A DNA stretch of 64,000 bases from RBC038 sp041390625 (GCA_041390625.1 JAWKPM010000004.1:62001-126000); one strand, 5' to 3'. Positions 8,481 to 17,152 are shown, numbered from the stretch's first letter. Notes: generated by a model from the letters alone, not told the origin. Numbers and translations: made by a program.

Positions 8481-9817
8481 CCTCGAACGGTACGAACGGC
8501 AGCGACCCCTTCGCGCGGAGCGGACCGCTCTCGGACATCCTCGTGCTCGATTGCTCGATGGTGTGGGCGGGCCCGTACGCGACGAAGCTCCTCGGCGACA
8601 TGGGCGCCACGATCGTGAAGATCGAGGCGAACCGACAGATGGACTCCGTGCGCGGCGGCGCGAAGCCGGCCAGCGGCGTCGGCGTCTACTTCAACGCCGA
8701 CCCGGGTGACGAGCCGTGGAACCGCGCGGGCTACTTCAACAAGCTCAACCGCAACAAGCTCGGGATGTGCATGAACATCCTCGAGCCCGAGGGCCGCGCC
8801 GTCTTCATGGAGCTAGCCGCGAAGGCGGACGTCGTCATCGAGAACTTCGGCGGCGGCGTGTTCGAGCGGATGGGCTTCGGCTACGAGGTGCTGCGCGAGG
8901 CCAACCCGGACCTCGTGATGATCTCAATGCCACCGAGTGGCAACGGCGGCCCCGAGGGCAAGTACGTCGGCTACGGCGTCGCCATCGAGCAGCTGGGTGG
9001 GATCGCGACCCGCACCGGCTACATCGGCGACACGCCGATGAAGACCGGCATCAACTACGGCGATCCGATCGCCGGCATCCACGCCGCCGGCTACATCATG
9101 ACCGGGCTGCTGCATCGACGGCGGACCGGCCGAGGCTCCTTCATCGACCTCTCGCAGCGCGAAGCCGCGATCATGTGGCTCGGCGACGAGGTGGTCGAGT
9201 ACGAGCTGAGCGGCCGCATCCCCGAGCGCATCGGAAATCGAGACGAGTTCATGGCGCCCTCTGGCGCCTACCGCTGCGCGGGCGACGACGAGTGGGTGGC
9301 GCTGGCGGTCGGCAGCCTCGAGGAGTGGCGCGGCCTCGCGAGGACGATCGGGCACCCCGAGCTCGCCGACGACCCCGCGTACGCCTCGACGGAGGGTCGG
9401 CGCGAGCGCCATGACGACATCGACGCGCTGATCTCGGCGTGGACGGCCTCGAGGAGCGCGGACGACGCGATGGCCGAGTTCCAGGCGCACGGCGTGGCGG
9501 CGGGCACCGTGGCGAACAACCGGCACGTGAACGAGGACCCGCAGCTGCGTGCGCGGGGCTTCTGGCCGACGGTCGACCATGCCGCTGTGGGGCCGCACGA
9601 GATCACGGGCGTCGCCTGGCAGCTCAGCCGCACGCCCGGCGCGGTCCGCTGGGCGGCACCGGTGCTCGGCCAGCACAACGACTACGTGCTGCGCACGATC
9701 CTCGGGAAGTCGGACGAGGAGATCGAGGCGCTCCGGGCCTCCGGCGTCCTCGAGACGACGCCCGTCGAGATCCTCGAGGAGCAGCGCGCCGCCGAGGCAG
9801 GCGAGTCCGGCTCGTAG
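8477..9817 (+). CDS. Class III (CaiB/BaiF) CoA transferase, subunit with intact catalytic Asp
   Basis: A 446-residue family III CoA transferase. It contains the N-terminal VWAGPYATKLLGDMGATIVKIE-type motif (in two parts around residues 29-50), ENFGGGVFERMGFGYE near 122-138, and YGDPIAGIHAAG with Asp196 as the likely acyl-carrying nucleophile. Its ATG overlaps the stop of the previous CoA transferase (ATGA), with GGGAGG upstream, so the pair is translationally coupled. The substrate is unknown; homologues move CoA between short dicarboxylic or aromatic acids. Confidence 0.9.
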   Translation: MTSNGTNGSDPFARSGPLSDILVLDCSMVWAGPYATKLLGDMGATIVKIEANRQMDSVRGGAKPASGVGVYFNADPGDEPWNRAGYFNKLNRNKLGMCMNILEPEGRAVFMELAAKADVVIENFGGGVFERMGFGYEVLREANPDLVMISMPPSGNGGPEGKYVGYGVAIEQLGGIATRTGYIGDTPMKTGINYGDPIAGIHAAGYIMTGLLHRRRTGRGSFIDLSQREAAIMWLGDEVVEYELSGRIPERIGNRDEFMAPSGAYRCAGDDEWVALAVGSLEEWRGLARTIGHPELADDPAYASTEGRRERHDDIDALISAWTASRSADDAMAEFQAHGVAAGTVANNRHVNEDPQLRARGFWPTVDHAAVGPHEITGVAWQLSRTPGAVRWAAPVLGQHNDYVLRTILGKSDEEIEALRASGVLETTPVEILEEQRAAEAGESGS

Positions 9818-9830
9818 TCGCGAGCCTCGC

Positions 9831-10541
9831 CTAGCCGGCCGCCTCAGTGCGCGCGTAGACGACGGCGTTCGCGCGCTTGTCGATGGCCTCGATGACCCCG
9901 GCCGCGCGCAGGCAGTACGCCATCTGCTGCGCGAGGCGGCGGGGCCGGCGCAGCGCTTCGGCGAGCTCCGACGTCGTGAACTCGTCATCGAGGCCCGGCG
10001 GCAGCAGCCGCCCGAGCGCCGCCGGCGCATCGAGGGGCACGCGGTCCACCACCTCGATGAGCCGTCGTTCCTCCACGACCCAGCCCTTGCGCCGCCAGGC
10101 CCGTCCGGCCTCGAATCGCCGGAGCTCTTCCTCCCGGGTGATCAGCACCTCGAGGCTGAAGCGCGGGTTTGCGACCAGCTCGGGGAAGCTCACGAGCTCG
10201 GCGAAGACATCGATGGCGGCGCCGCGCCTCGGAGAGCGGCGGCGCGACAGCAGCTCGCCGCCCTCACCGAGCCGCAGGATCCACTTCTCGACGGGGATCG
10301 GATGCACCACGCGGACGTCGTGCGCCTCGAGGAGCTTCGGCAGCTTGCGCTTCATCGACGCAAAGCCGCGCGTCTGCACCTCGATGAGCGTGTCGCCCCG
10401 CACGAGGTCGATCACGAAGCCGTCCACCGCGTGCTCGATGAGGTCACTGGGCTCCGCGACCCAGGCTTTGAGCGCGGCGTGCAGCGGCTTCTCGCGGAGG
10501 GTGCCTACCCCTCGGGGCACATCGACTCGAGGCGCAGTCAT
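9831..10541 (-). CDS. Hypothetical protein, possible PD-(D/E)XK nuclease-like core with C-terminal winged helix
   Basis: I do not recognise this 236-residue family with certainty. Near residues 35-65 it reads AVDGFVID...TLIEVQTRGF followed by a basic helix, which looks like the D...E-x-Q metal-binding core of restriction-like nucleases. The C-terminal third (LDDEFTTSELAEALRRPRRLAQQ) looks like a winged-helix DNA-binding segment. Both assignments are from inspection only. It converges on the CoA transferase pair with a 13-bp gap. Confidence 0.7.
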   Translation of the reverse strand: MTAPRVDVPRGVGTLREKPLHAALKAWVAEPSDLIEHAVDGFVIDLVRGDTLIEVQTRGFASMKRKLPKLLEAHDVRVVHPIPVEKWILRLGEGGELLSRRRSPRRGAAIDVFAELVSFPELVANPRFSLEVLITREEELRRFEAGRAWRRKGWVVEERRLIEVVDRVPLDAPAALGRLLPPGLDDEFTTSELAEALRRPRRLAQQMAYCLRAAGVIEAIDKRANAVVYARTEAAG

Positions 10542-10567
10542 CGCCTCGGATCGTACGGAGTCGAGGG

Positions 10568-11500
10568 TTACGCGCTCGCGATGCGGTCGCGGACGAACTG
10601 GCGGCGGCGGGCGCGCGACTCGCGCGCGATCGGCAGGTCCTGGCCGTCGAAGCCGTGGATGCCGCCCGGGTAGATGGCCAGCTCGGCCTCATTGCCGGCG
10701 GCGAGCCAGCGGGCGTGCATGAAGAGCGAGTCCTCGAGGAGCGAGTCGCGCGTACCGATCGAGAACAGCGCGGGCGGCATCGAGGTGAGTTCGCCGTACA
10801 GCGGTGAGACATCGGGCGCTCGCAGGTCCTCGTTGCCGGCGAACCACTCGACACCCTGCTGCATCGAGCGCCAGTCCCACGCGGGCACGGTCTCCCCGAC
10901 CGTTCGCATCCAGGGCGTCCCGCCGAGGTCGTACACGCCGTACAGCAAGTCGGCGCCGAGGAAGCCCGTGTAGCCGTGGCGGTCGCGCATCCGCTGCAGA
11001 GTGACGGCCGCGAGGTGCCCGCCAGCCGAGGCGCCACCGATGACGATGCGCTCAGTCCCGAACTCCGAGGCGGCGTGCTGGATCACCCAAGACGCCGCGG
11101 CCTCGCAGTCGTCTGGGCCGGCCGGATACGGGTGCTCGGGCGACAGGCGGTAGCCCACAGAGACCGTCGCAACGTTCGCGAAGTTGGCGAGATCCCAGAG
11201 GTAGTCCTCCTGGTACCACGGCCGCCCACCACGCCAGCCGCCGCCATGGATCCAGAGGAAGACGCCATCGATGCGGTCGGGGCGCAGGATGCGCGAGGCG
11301 ACCGGGCCGAACGAGCGCTCCTCGGCGTGGTCGAGTCGCTTCGAGGCGTTGAGCTCGTCGCGACTCGCGCGCGTTTGCTCGACGGGCACAGTCGTCGCGT
11401 GAGGCTGGGTCGCGACCTGCGCCTCAAACTTCGCATTGAAGGCGGTGGTCTCCGGCGAGATCGCCTCGGGGCGGAACCACTCCGCGCGCAGCTCACTCAT
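10568..11500 (-). CDS. Alpha/beta hydrolase, hormone-sensitive-lipase-like esterase
   Basis: A 310-residue esterase of the HSL type. The oxyanion motif HGGG is followed by the nucleophile elbow GGASAGG (Ser), and the catalytic His is in GIHGFD near the C-terminus. A YRLSPEHPYPAGPDD segment, typical of the family, lies between. It hydrolyses an ester of unknown identity in the cytoplasm. Its ATG at 11500 overlaps the end of the small upstream gene (11493-11726) by 8 bp, so the two are co-transcribed. Confidence 0.9.
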   Translation of the reverse strand: MSELRAEWFRPEAISPETTAFNAKFEAQVATQPHATTVPVEQTRASRDELNASKRLDHAEERSFGPVASRILRPDRIDGVFLWIHGGGWRGGRPWYQEDYLWDLANFANVATVSVGYRLSPEHPYPAGPDDCEAAASWVIQHAASEFGTERIVIGGASAGGHLAAVTLQRMRDRHGYTGFLGADLLYGVYDLGGTPWMRTVGETVPAWDWRSMQQGVEWFAGNEDLRAPDVSPLYGELTSMPPALFSIGTRDSLLEDSLFMHARWLAAGNEAELAIYPGGIHGFDGQDLPIARESRARRRQFVRDRIASA

Positions 11501-11726
11501 CCGCGCGACCGTCCTCGGACGGAGGCTCGGCCTCGGTCTCCGCGATGTCGACTCGGTGCTCGCGCAGCATCCGCAGGCGGAGGCGCTTCACGTTCTGGCA
11601 GAGCACCTCACGAGGCAGGATCGTCGGGTCGAAGACCTCGTGGTGGTGGAAGACGCCACGCCGCAGGAGATCGACGACCTCCTCGACGAGCTCTTCGCGC
11701 GACATGTCCTCGATGTAGCGGTTCAC
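11493..11726 (-). CDS. Small conserved-looking hypothetical protein upstream of the esterase
   Basis: About 77 acidic and basic residues with a helical N-terminus (YIEDMSREELVEEVVDLL) and no cofactor or membrane motif. Possible starts are GTG 11726, ATG 11705 (GAGG at a good distance) and ATG 11753 (no ribosome site); I report the middle-length form. It overlaps the esterase start by 8 bp, which supports it being a real coupled gene. Function unknown. Confidence 0.55.
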   Translation of the reverse strand: MNRYIEDMSREELVEEVVDLLRRGVFHHHEVFDPTILPREVLCQNVKRLRLRMLREHRVDIAETEAEPPSEDGRADE

Positions 11727-11765
11727 GCCTCGATGGTACCGCGCGGCAGCCATCGAGGCGGGTCG

Positions 11766-12551
11766 CTAAAGCAGACCGACGGACTTTAGCAGGTCCTCGT
11801 CCCTGACGATGTTGCCGGTGTAGCTCGGCGGCTTCTGCTCGCAGATCCAGACGGCGGCCTCGCCCATGTGGTCCGACGGCTCGAACTCGAGGTTCGGGTT
11901 GTTCGGGTCGTTCTGCGCCCAGACGTTGCCGGGGGTCTTGATGCGGCCCTGCGGCGAGAGAACGTTCACCGCGATGTTGTCCTCCTGGAGGTCCATCGCG
12001 AGGCCCTGTGAGAACCGCTCGAGGCCGGCCTTCACCATGCCGTAGAAGAGGCCGCCGCCCCGCTTCTCCGTGTACGGACCGGGGCCGGGGAACTCGGCGA
12101 CGCCCGAGGAGATGTTGATGATCTGCCCGCCACCGGCCGCGACCATGTGCGGCACGGCGTACTTACAGCCCAACACCGGCCCTCGCAGGTCGATGCCCCA
12201 CATCAGCTCGATGTGACGGTCCTGCACCGTCTTGATGTCGCCGGGCACGAGGATGGCGGCGTTGTTCACGAGGATGGTGAGCTTCCCGTAGTGCTCGACG
12301 GCCTTCTCGATGCCCGCCTTGATGGAGTCGTTGTCGCGAACGTCCATGCGAACCGCGATGGCGTCGCCGCCCGCGTCCTTGATCTCCTGCACCACGGTGT
12401 GAATCGTGCCCGGGAGGCGCTTGTCCGTGACCTCCTCGGTGCGGGCCGCGACGACGACCTTCGCACCCGCTTTCGCGAAGTGCTTCGCGATGTACTCACC
12501 GATGCCGCGGCTGGCGCCCGTGACGAGCGCGACTTCGCCCTCGAGGGTCAT
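11766..12551 (-). CDS. SDR-family oxidoreductase
   Basis: A 261-residue classical short-chain dehydrogenase with TGASRGIG (residues 11-18), NNAA, the catalytic Ser in NISSG and the YGMVK Tyr/Lys pair. It differs clearly from the two MFE-2-like SDRs nearby. The C-terminus contains a WICEQKPPSYTGNIV stretch, seen in HSDL2-like and related SDRs. Substrate unknown. It lies 12 bp upstream of the small gene, so it probably leads the operon with the esterase. Confidence 0.9.
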   Translation of the reverse strand: MTLEGEVALVTGASRGIGEYIAKHFAKAGAKVVVAARTEEVTDKRLPGTIHTVVQEIKDAGGDAIAVRMDVRDNDSIKAGIEKAVEHYGKLTILVNNAAILVPGDIKTVQDRHIELMWGIDLRGPVLGCKYAVPHMVAAGGGQIINISSGVAEFPGPGPYTEKRGGGLFYGMVKAGLERFSQGLAMDLQEDNIAVNVLSPQGRIKTPGNVWAQNDPNNPNLEFEPSDHMGEAAVWICEQKPPSYTGNIVRDEDLLKSVGLL

Positions 12552-12599
12552 GGTCAGACCTCCCCGTGCCTGGGATGTGGAACTCGAGCAGCAATGGGC

Positions 12600-12623
12600 C
12601 CCCGCCGCACGGCTGCAGCGGGG
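12600..12623 (-). terminator. Hairpin after the methyltransferase gene, possible terminator
   Basis: CCCCGC at 12600-12605 pairs with GCGGGG at 12618-12623. It lies between the end of the methyltransferase and the start of the SDR on the same strand. No T-run follows, so this is only a candidate. Confidence 0.3.
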
Positions 12624-12665
12624 ACGATAGCAGCAGCGATCAAGCCTCGATGCGGTCGGTCCGGG

Positions 12666-13484
12666 TCACGCCTGGCCGAACGCGAAGATCGCCGGCACGC
12701 GCATCCGCATGCCTTCGGGCGTCACGAGGTCGGCAACTTCCTCGAGGTGCTCGCGGCGGAACGTCTCGCGCTGCTCCTCGGTGAGGCGCATGAGCGGCTG
12801 CCGCGTCAGGCCGGCCCAGACCTCGCGCCACCAGCCCTCGGGACCGTCGAGGAAGTAGTCGAGGTCCTCCTCGACTACGCGCACGCCCTCGAAGCCCGCC
12901 TCCCGCAGCATCGGCGCGCAGTCGTGAGCGTCGAACCTCGGGATGGGCGGCGGCGGCGCCATCACGCGACCCACGCGCTCCCAGAAGCGATGCATCTGCT
13001 CCCCGCCGAGCTCCGGACCAAACGAGGTGAAGATCGCGCGTCCGCCCGGCTTGAGAACTCGACGCCAGGCCTGCAGGCACTCGACCGGGTTGGGAACGAA
13101 GAACAGGGCCGATGCGCAGAGCACGGCATCCAACGAGGCGTCCGGGTACGAGGGCGCAACCATGTCGCCGGTCGTGAACTCGATGCGGTCGAGGCCTCGG
13201 GCGGCGGCCTTGCGGCGGGCGATGGACAACGGCTCCTCCGCGAGGTCGGTCGCGACGACGCGGCCCGAAGCTCCCACCGCCTCGGCGGCCGCGAGAGCCG
13301 CCCAGCCCGTGCCCGTCGCAAGATCGAGGACGGACTCACCGGGCTTCAGGTCAGCGAGCTCCACGAGGCGCTCGGCAGTGCGACGCACGAAGCCGATGTC
13401 GTCGTAGGTCGACGCCATCGCCTCGAAGACCGCGACAGGATCGGGCGGTGCCCCTGTTTGAGAGCCGGGCTCGTCTTCGGTCAC
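12666..13484 (-). CDS. SAM-dependent class I methyltransferase
   Basis: A 272-residue methyltransferase. The SAM-binding motif I VLDLATGTGWAAL lies near residues 53-65, ATDLAEEPL is the acidic loop after beta-2, and PGGRAIFTSFG is the post-motif III region, as in UbiE/MenG-type enzymes. The frame is open far upstream, but GTG 13484 overlaps the ogt stop (GTGA) and gives the expected N-terminus. The methyl acceptor is unknown. Confidence 0.88.
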   Translation of the reverse strand: MTEDEPGSQTGAPPDPVAVFEAMASTYDDIGFVRRTAERLVELADLKPGESVLDLATGTGWAALAAAEAVGASGRVVATDLAEEPLSIARRKAAARGLDRIEFTTGDMVAPSYPDASLDAVLCASALFFVPNPVECLQAWRRVLKPGGRAIFTSFGPELGGEQMHRFWERVGRVMAPPPPIPRFDAHDCAPMLREAGFEGVRVVEEDLDYFLDGPEGWWREVWAGLTRQPLMRLTEEQRETFRREHLEEVADLVTPEGMRMRVPAIFAFGQA

Positions 13485-14002
13485 GCCGGCACCGCCATCG
13501 GTGCGCCGTTGATCTCGAGGGAGAGCAGGCCGCGCTTGCGGTCGATGCCGCCGGCGTAGCCGGTCAGAGCGCCGTTCGCGCCCAGCACCCGATGGCACGG
13601 CACGACGACCGCCACCGGGTTGCGGCCCACCGAGGCCCCAACCGCCCTCGAGGCCGCTGGCCGGCCGAGCCGCCGCGCTACGGCGCCATACGTCGAGGTG
13701 TGGCCATACGGGATGCCGAGGAGGGCGTCCCAAACGGCACGCTGGAAGTCGGTGCCGCGCAGTGCCAGCGGCAGGTCGAAGGACTCACGCTCGCCGGCGA
13801 AGTATTCGCGGAGCTGCGTGGCGGCCGGGCGTGCACGCTCGGCGTCGTGCTCCGCGGGCTCGCCGGCGTCAGCCTCGAGGCGATCGATGAAGTGCACCTC
13901 GTCGCGGCCGTCGCGCAGGAAATCGATGCGATGCACGCCCTCGTCGGAGCCGCCGATGAAGACGGGCCCGAGGGGTGAGTCGATGACGTCGAAGTAGGCC
14001 AT
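13481..14002 (-). CDS. ogt: Methylated-DNA-[protein]-cysteine S-methyltransferase (Ogt/MGMT)
   Basis: A suicide DNA repair protein that moves the methyl group from O6-methylguanine to its own cysteine. The active-site motif VVPCHRV (Cys136) is followed by the conserved NGALTGYAGG segment, and the helix-turn-helix region reads YGAVARRLGRPAASRAVG. The 173 residues are normal for a single-domain enzyme. ATG 14002 has GAGGACC upstream. A GAAC-N4-GTTC palindrome 55 bp upstream suggests damage control. The stop overlaps the methyltransferase start. Confidence 0.95.
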   Translation of the reverse strand: MAYFDVIDSPLGPVFIGGSDEGVHRIDFLRDGRDEVHFIDRLEADAGEPAEHDAERARPAATQLREYFAGERESFDLPLALRGTDFQRAVWDALLGIPYGHTSTYGAVARRLGRPAASRAVGASVGRNPVAVVVPCHRVLGANGALTGYAGGIDRKRGLLSLEINGAPMAVPA

Positions 14003-14056
14003 GGTGGGTCCTCGATGTCCTTGGGGAGTGCGGCGCAGGATACTCCGTTCGGCAGT

Positions 14057-14070
14057 AGAACGCACGTTCT
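14057..14070 (-). promoter_or_regulatory. SOS-box-like palindrome upstream of ogt
   Basis: AGAACGCACGTTCT contains GAAC-N4-GTTC, the core of the LexA operator known from Gram-positive bacteria (CGAAC-N4-GTTCG). It is 55 bp upstream of the ogt start, in the gap shared with the divergent aldolase gene. The link to a DNA-repair gene supports it, but the flanking positions do not match the consensus. Confidence 0.45.
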
Positions 14071-14159
14071 TTTCGGAGGTCTGTCGCCCCGTTCGTTGAC
14101 ACGCCGGGCAGCACGTCCGACGCTCGCGCCTCGCGAGTGGACTCGAGCGGAGGTGGGCG

Positions 14160-14954
14160 ATGCGACCGAATCACGTGCTGCGGGCGTGGCGAGCGGGCGG
14201 ACAGACGATCGGCGGCTGGCTGAGCGTGCCGTCCTCGTTCACCGCCGAGGTGATGGCGCACCAGAACTTTGACTGGCTCTGTGTCGACATGCAGCACGGG
14301 CTCATCGACTTCGCGGACTCGGTGCACATGCTGCAGGCGATCTCGACGACCGACACCGTGCCGTTCGTGCGCGTGCCGTGGAACGACCCCGCGACGATCA
14401 TGCGCGCCCTCGATGCCGGGGCGTACGGCGTGATCGTGCCGCTGGTGAACAACCGCTGGGACGCCGAGCGCGCGGTCAGCGCCTGCCGCTACCCACCGGT
14501 CGGCCAGCGCTCCTCGGGGCCGGCGCGTGCCACGATGTACGGCGGCGCCGACTACCAGGACTGGGCCAACGAGGAAGTCGCCTGCATCGTCATGATCGAG
14601 ACGACCGAGGCGCTTCACAACCTCGACGCCATCCTCTCGACGCCCGGCGTCGATGCGGCGTACATCGGGCCCTCGGACCTCGCATACGCCATCGGTGTGA
14701 AGCCCACGGGTGACAACCACGACCCGAAGCACGCCGAGACCGTCGAGATGATCCTCGCGAAGTGCCGCGAACACGGCGTCGCGCCGGGCGTGCACACCGG
14801 CAGCGTCGAGTTCACCACGAAGTACCTCGAGATGGGCTTTCAGCTGGTGATGCTGGGCGCCGACCGCGTCTTCATGCAGCGGCAGGCGGCCGGCGATCTC
14901 CGCGAGGCACGCGAGGCGAGCGGCGTGGCCGCCGTGCCGGCCGGAGGGGCGTGA
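14160..14954 (+). CDS. HpcH/HpaI-family aldolase
   Basis: A 264-residue class II pyruvate aldolase. It shows FDWLCVDMQHG near the N-terminus, FVRVPW with the substrate-binding Arg, DAGAYGVIVPLV, and the metal ligands in MIETTEAL (Glu) and IGPSDLA (Asp). Family members cleave 4-hydroxy-2-oxo acids to pyruvate and an aldehyde, usually in aromatic or sugar-acid breakdown. GGAGG precedes ATG 14160. The next gene starts on its stop codon (TGATG). Confidence 0.92.
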   Translation: MRPNHVLRAWRAGGQTIGGWLSVPSSFTAEVMAHQNFDWLCVDMQHGLIDFADSVHMLQAISTTDTVPFVRVPWNDPATIMRALDAGAYGVIVPLVNNRWDAERAVSACRYPPVGQRSSGPARATMYGGADYQDWANEEVACIVMIETTEALHNLDAILSTPGVDAAYIGPSDLAYAIGVKPTGDNHDPKHAETVEMILAKCREHGVAPGVHTGSVEFTTKYLEMGFQLVMLGADRVFMQRQAAGDLREAREASGVAAVPAGGA

Positions 14955-16000
14955 TGCCCTCGGTCGCGCCGAGAGCGCTCGAGGCCTATGTCGCCTCGAT
15001 CTTCGTGGCCGGCGGCTCCCCCGAGGAAGACGCGCGCGTCGTCGCGGAGCACCTCGTCGAGGCGAACCTGAAGGGCCACGACTCGCACGGCGTGGTGCGC
15101 ACGCCTCGATACATGGAGCTCCTGCTCAACGGCACCGTGAAGCCCGGCACACCCATCGAGGTGATGAAGGACGGCCCCTCGACCGCGCTCATCGATGGCG
15201 GTTGGAACTTCGGGCAGGTGGTGGCACGTCGAGTGATGGACACGGCGATCGAGAAGGCGCGCGCGACGGGCATCGGTGCGGTGGCGGGCTACCACAGCGC
15301 GCACGCCGGCAGGATGGGCGCGTACACCGAGATGGCGGTCGCGGCCGGCCTCGCCGGCATGGTGATGGCGAACGTCCACGGCGGCGGGCGCCTCGTCGCG
15401 CCGTTCGGCGGGGCCGAGCGCCGGCTGGCTACGAACCCGATCTCCTTCGGCTTCCCGACCGGCAACCCGGCCGAGCCGTTCATCCTCGACATGGCGACCT
15501 CCGTGGGTGCCGAGGGCAAGATGCGCGTCGCGCTGAACAAGGGCGTCGAGGTCCCCGACGGCTGGCTGCTCGATGCGTCGGGCGCGCCGACGCAGCAGCC
15601 TTCGGACCTCTACGCCGGCGGCGCGATCCTCCCGTTCGGCGGGTCCGCCGGCCACAAGGGATTCGGCCTCTCGATGGTCGTCGAGGGGCTGGCGGGCGCG
15701 ACCTCGCCAGCCGGCACCTCGAGGCCAGACGCGCCCAGCGGCGGCAACGGGCTGTTCATGCTCGCGCTCGACCTCGAGCAGTTCGGCGGCCGTGTGCTCT
15801 TCGAGACCGCCTTCACCGGCCTCATCGACTATGTGAAGGCGCCGCCGTTCCAGCCGGGCTTCGACGAGGTGCTGGTGGCGGGCGAGCCGGAACGTCGACG
15901 CGCGGCGGAGCGCGCCGAAGCGATCCCCCTCGACGACGAGACATGGCGCCAGATCGCCGAGGCCGCGCGGGGCGTCGGCGTCGAGGTGCCCTCGGTCTGA
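14954..16000 (+). CDS. Ldh/malate dehydrogenase-family (LDH2/MDH2) oxidoreductase
   Basis: A 348-residue NAD(P)-dependent 2-hydroxy-acid dehydrogenase of the LDH2/MDH2 type, unrelated to classical lactate dehydrogenase. Family landmarks are GHDSHGVVRTPRYME, HGGGRLVAPFGG, ATNPISFGFPT and GHKGFGLSMVVE. It would interconvert a 2-hydroxy acid and a 2-oxo acid, which fits the coupled aldolase upstream (TGATG overlap) that makes or uses pyruvate-type 2-oxo acids. The frame is open further upstream inside the aldolase; ATG 14954 gives the family start. Confidence 0.92.
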   Translation: MPSVAPRALEAYVASIFVAGGSPEEDARVVAEHLVEANLKGHDSHGVVRTPRYMELLLNGTVKPGTPIEVMKDGPSTALIDGGWNFGQVVARRVMDTAIEKARATGIGAVAGYHSAHAGRMGAYTEMAVAAGLAGMVMANVHGGGRLVAPFGGAERRLATNPISFGFPTGNPAEPFILDMATSVGAEGKMRVALNKGVEVPDGWLLDASGAPTQQPSDLYAGGAILPFGGSAGHKGFGLSMVVEGLAGATSPAGTSRPDAPSGGNGLFMLALDLEQFGGRVLFETAFTGLIDYVKAPPFQPGFDEVLVAGEPERRRAAERAEAIPLDDETWRQIAEAARGVGVEVPSV

Positions 16001-16082
16001 CGAGGCGGCGCAAGGAACGTCACCGGACGGGGCGTGTCGGAACCTAGCCTGATCGCGACGAATTCGTTGCGGAGGAAGCCCG

Positions 16083-17063
16083 ATGCGCACGCCCCCGAAC
16101 TCGCCGCCCCTCCTGTCGGTGTCGCAGGCCGATTCACTGCGCCGATGGCTCCTCGGGCTGGCCGTGGTCGCCGGACTGGGCGCCGCAGTCGCCGTGGCGC
16201 TCATCGAGCCGCTATCCGACTTCCTCGGCGAAGGCCCCGTCCGCCTGCTGGGCCTCGAGGGCGGTGCCCGGCGCCTCGTGATCGTCGTCGGCTCGGTGAT
16301 CGGGACGACGCTGGCCGTGCAAGGGGCGGGACGAGCGGCCGGAACGTCACGCACCGCACTCGTGGTCGGCGGGCTCGCGCTCGCCCTCGGGCTGGCGAGC
16401 GTGCTGCTCGCACCGATGGCGCTACTCGTGCTCGGTGCCGTGGGCGTCGATGTCGCAAGCGGGCTGCCGCGTGACCGAGTCGCGGCCTTCGGACCTCGAC
16501 GGCGGCCGTGGCTGTGGGTTGCCGCGGCGCCAGTCTTCGTGGCCGGTGCTGCGGTGGCGGTGTGGCTCAGCGTCTTCCTCGCGGCGCCGCTGTTCGACGA
16601 AGGAACGACGCTCGACGAGGAGCTCGGCTTCGCGCTCGCGACGTCGACACCTGCAGCCGGCGCGACGCAGGCCGCGACGCCGATCGTCGAGACCGGGACG
16701 GTCGTGCCCGCGTCAGCCAGCGGCGTGCTGGTCTCCGAAGGCTCGCTCGAGGGCACCGACTCGTTCCACTTTGGGAACGGCGGCGTCCTGCTCGTTGAAG
16801 GACCGGACGGGCGCGGCGTCCTGCGCTTCGAAGACTACGAGGTGCGCAACGGGCCCGACCTGCACGTCTACCTGACACCCGACCCGGACCTCGACGTACA
16901 CGCCGAGGGCGCCGTGGACCTCGGCGAGGTGCGGGCGACCAACGGCAACGTGAACTACGAGGTACCCGATGGCCTCGACCTCTCGACCTTCCGAGGCGTC
17001 GTCATCTACTGCGTGCCGTTCTCGGTCGTCTTCGCCTCGGCGACCCTCGAGGTCGCGCCCTAG
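16083..17063 (+). CDS. Membrane protein with C-terminal DM13 domain
   Basis: 326 residues. Hydrophobic segments at about 22-42, 60-80, 91-118 and 140-163 are followed by an extracytoplasmic Thr/Ala-rich linker and a DM13 domain (about 225-326) with FHFGNGG, VLRFEDYEVRNGPDLHVYL and VIYCVPFSVVFASATL. DM13 domains have been proposed to take part in extracellular redox chemistry through the single conserved Cys seen here. The TAG stop shares the sequence CTAG with the stop of the dam remnant on the other strand. Confidence 0.8.
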   Translation: MRTPPNSPPLLSVSQADSLRRWLLGLAVVAGLGAAVAVALIEPLSDFLGEGPVRLLGLEGGARRLVIVVGSVIGTTLAVQGAGRAAGTSRTALVVGGLALALGLASVLLAPMALLVLGAVGVDVASGLPRDRVAAFGPRRRPWLWVAAAPVFVAGAAVAVWLSVFLAAPLFDEGTTLDEELGFALATSTPAAGATQAATPIVETGTVVPASASGVLVSEGSLEGTDSFHFGNGGVLLVEGPDGRGVLRFEDYEVRNGPDLHVYLTPDPDLDVHAEGAVDLGEVRATNGNVNYEVPDGLDLSTFRGVVIYCVPFSVVFASATLEVAP

Positions 17064-17152
17064 GCGCTGAAGTTCGTTACCAGGAGCTCATCGATGGCGC
17101 CTCGGCCCGCACCCTGGGCGTTGATCGCCCGACGCGCCGGGATACGCTCGAT
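17060..17152 (-). pseudogene. Remnant of a second dam gene (3' end only)
   Basis: About 92 bp on the minus strand read in frame as IERIPARRAINAQGAGRG and then AIDELLVTNFSA before TAG. This is the C-terminus of the intact Dam at 17491-18390 with three changed residues. By hand the DNA matches the intact copy at about 79 of 92 positions, many differences being silent. The match stops abruptly at about 17152 and nothing upstream resembles dam. It looks like the stump of a replaced dam allele. Confidence 0.75.

Noticed and set aside
14096..14124. TTGACA at 14096 as a promoter for the aldolase gene
   Set aside because: A perfect -35 hexamer, but at 17 bp the -10 position reads GACGCT, which is too weak to call.
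14840..16756. 638-codon minus-strand ORF across ldh and the DM13 gene
   Set aside because: Shadow of two well-supported plus-strand genes; the translated sequence has no family features.
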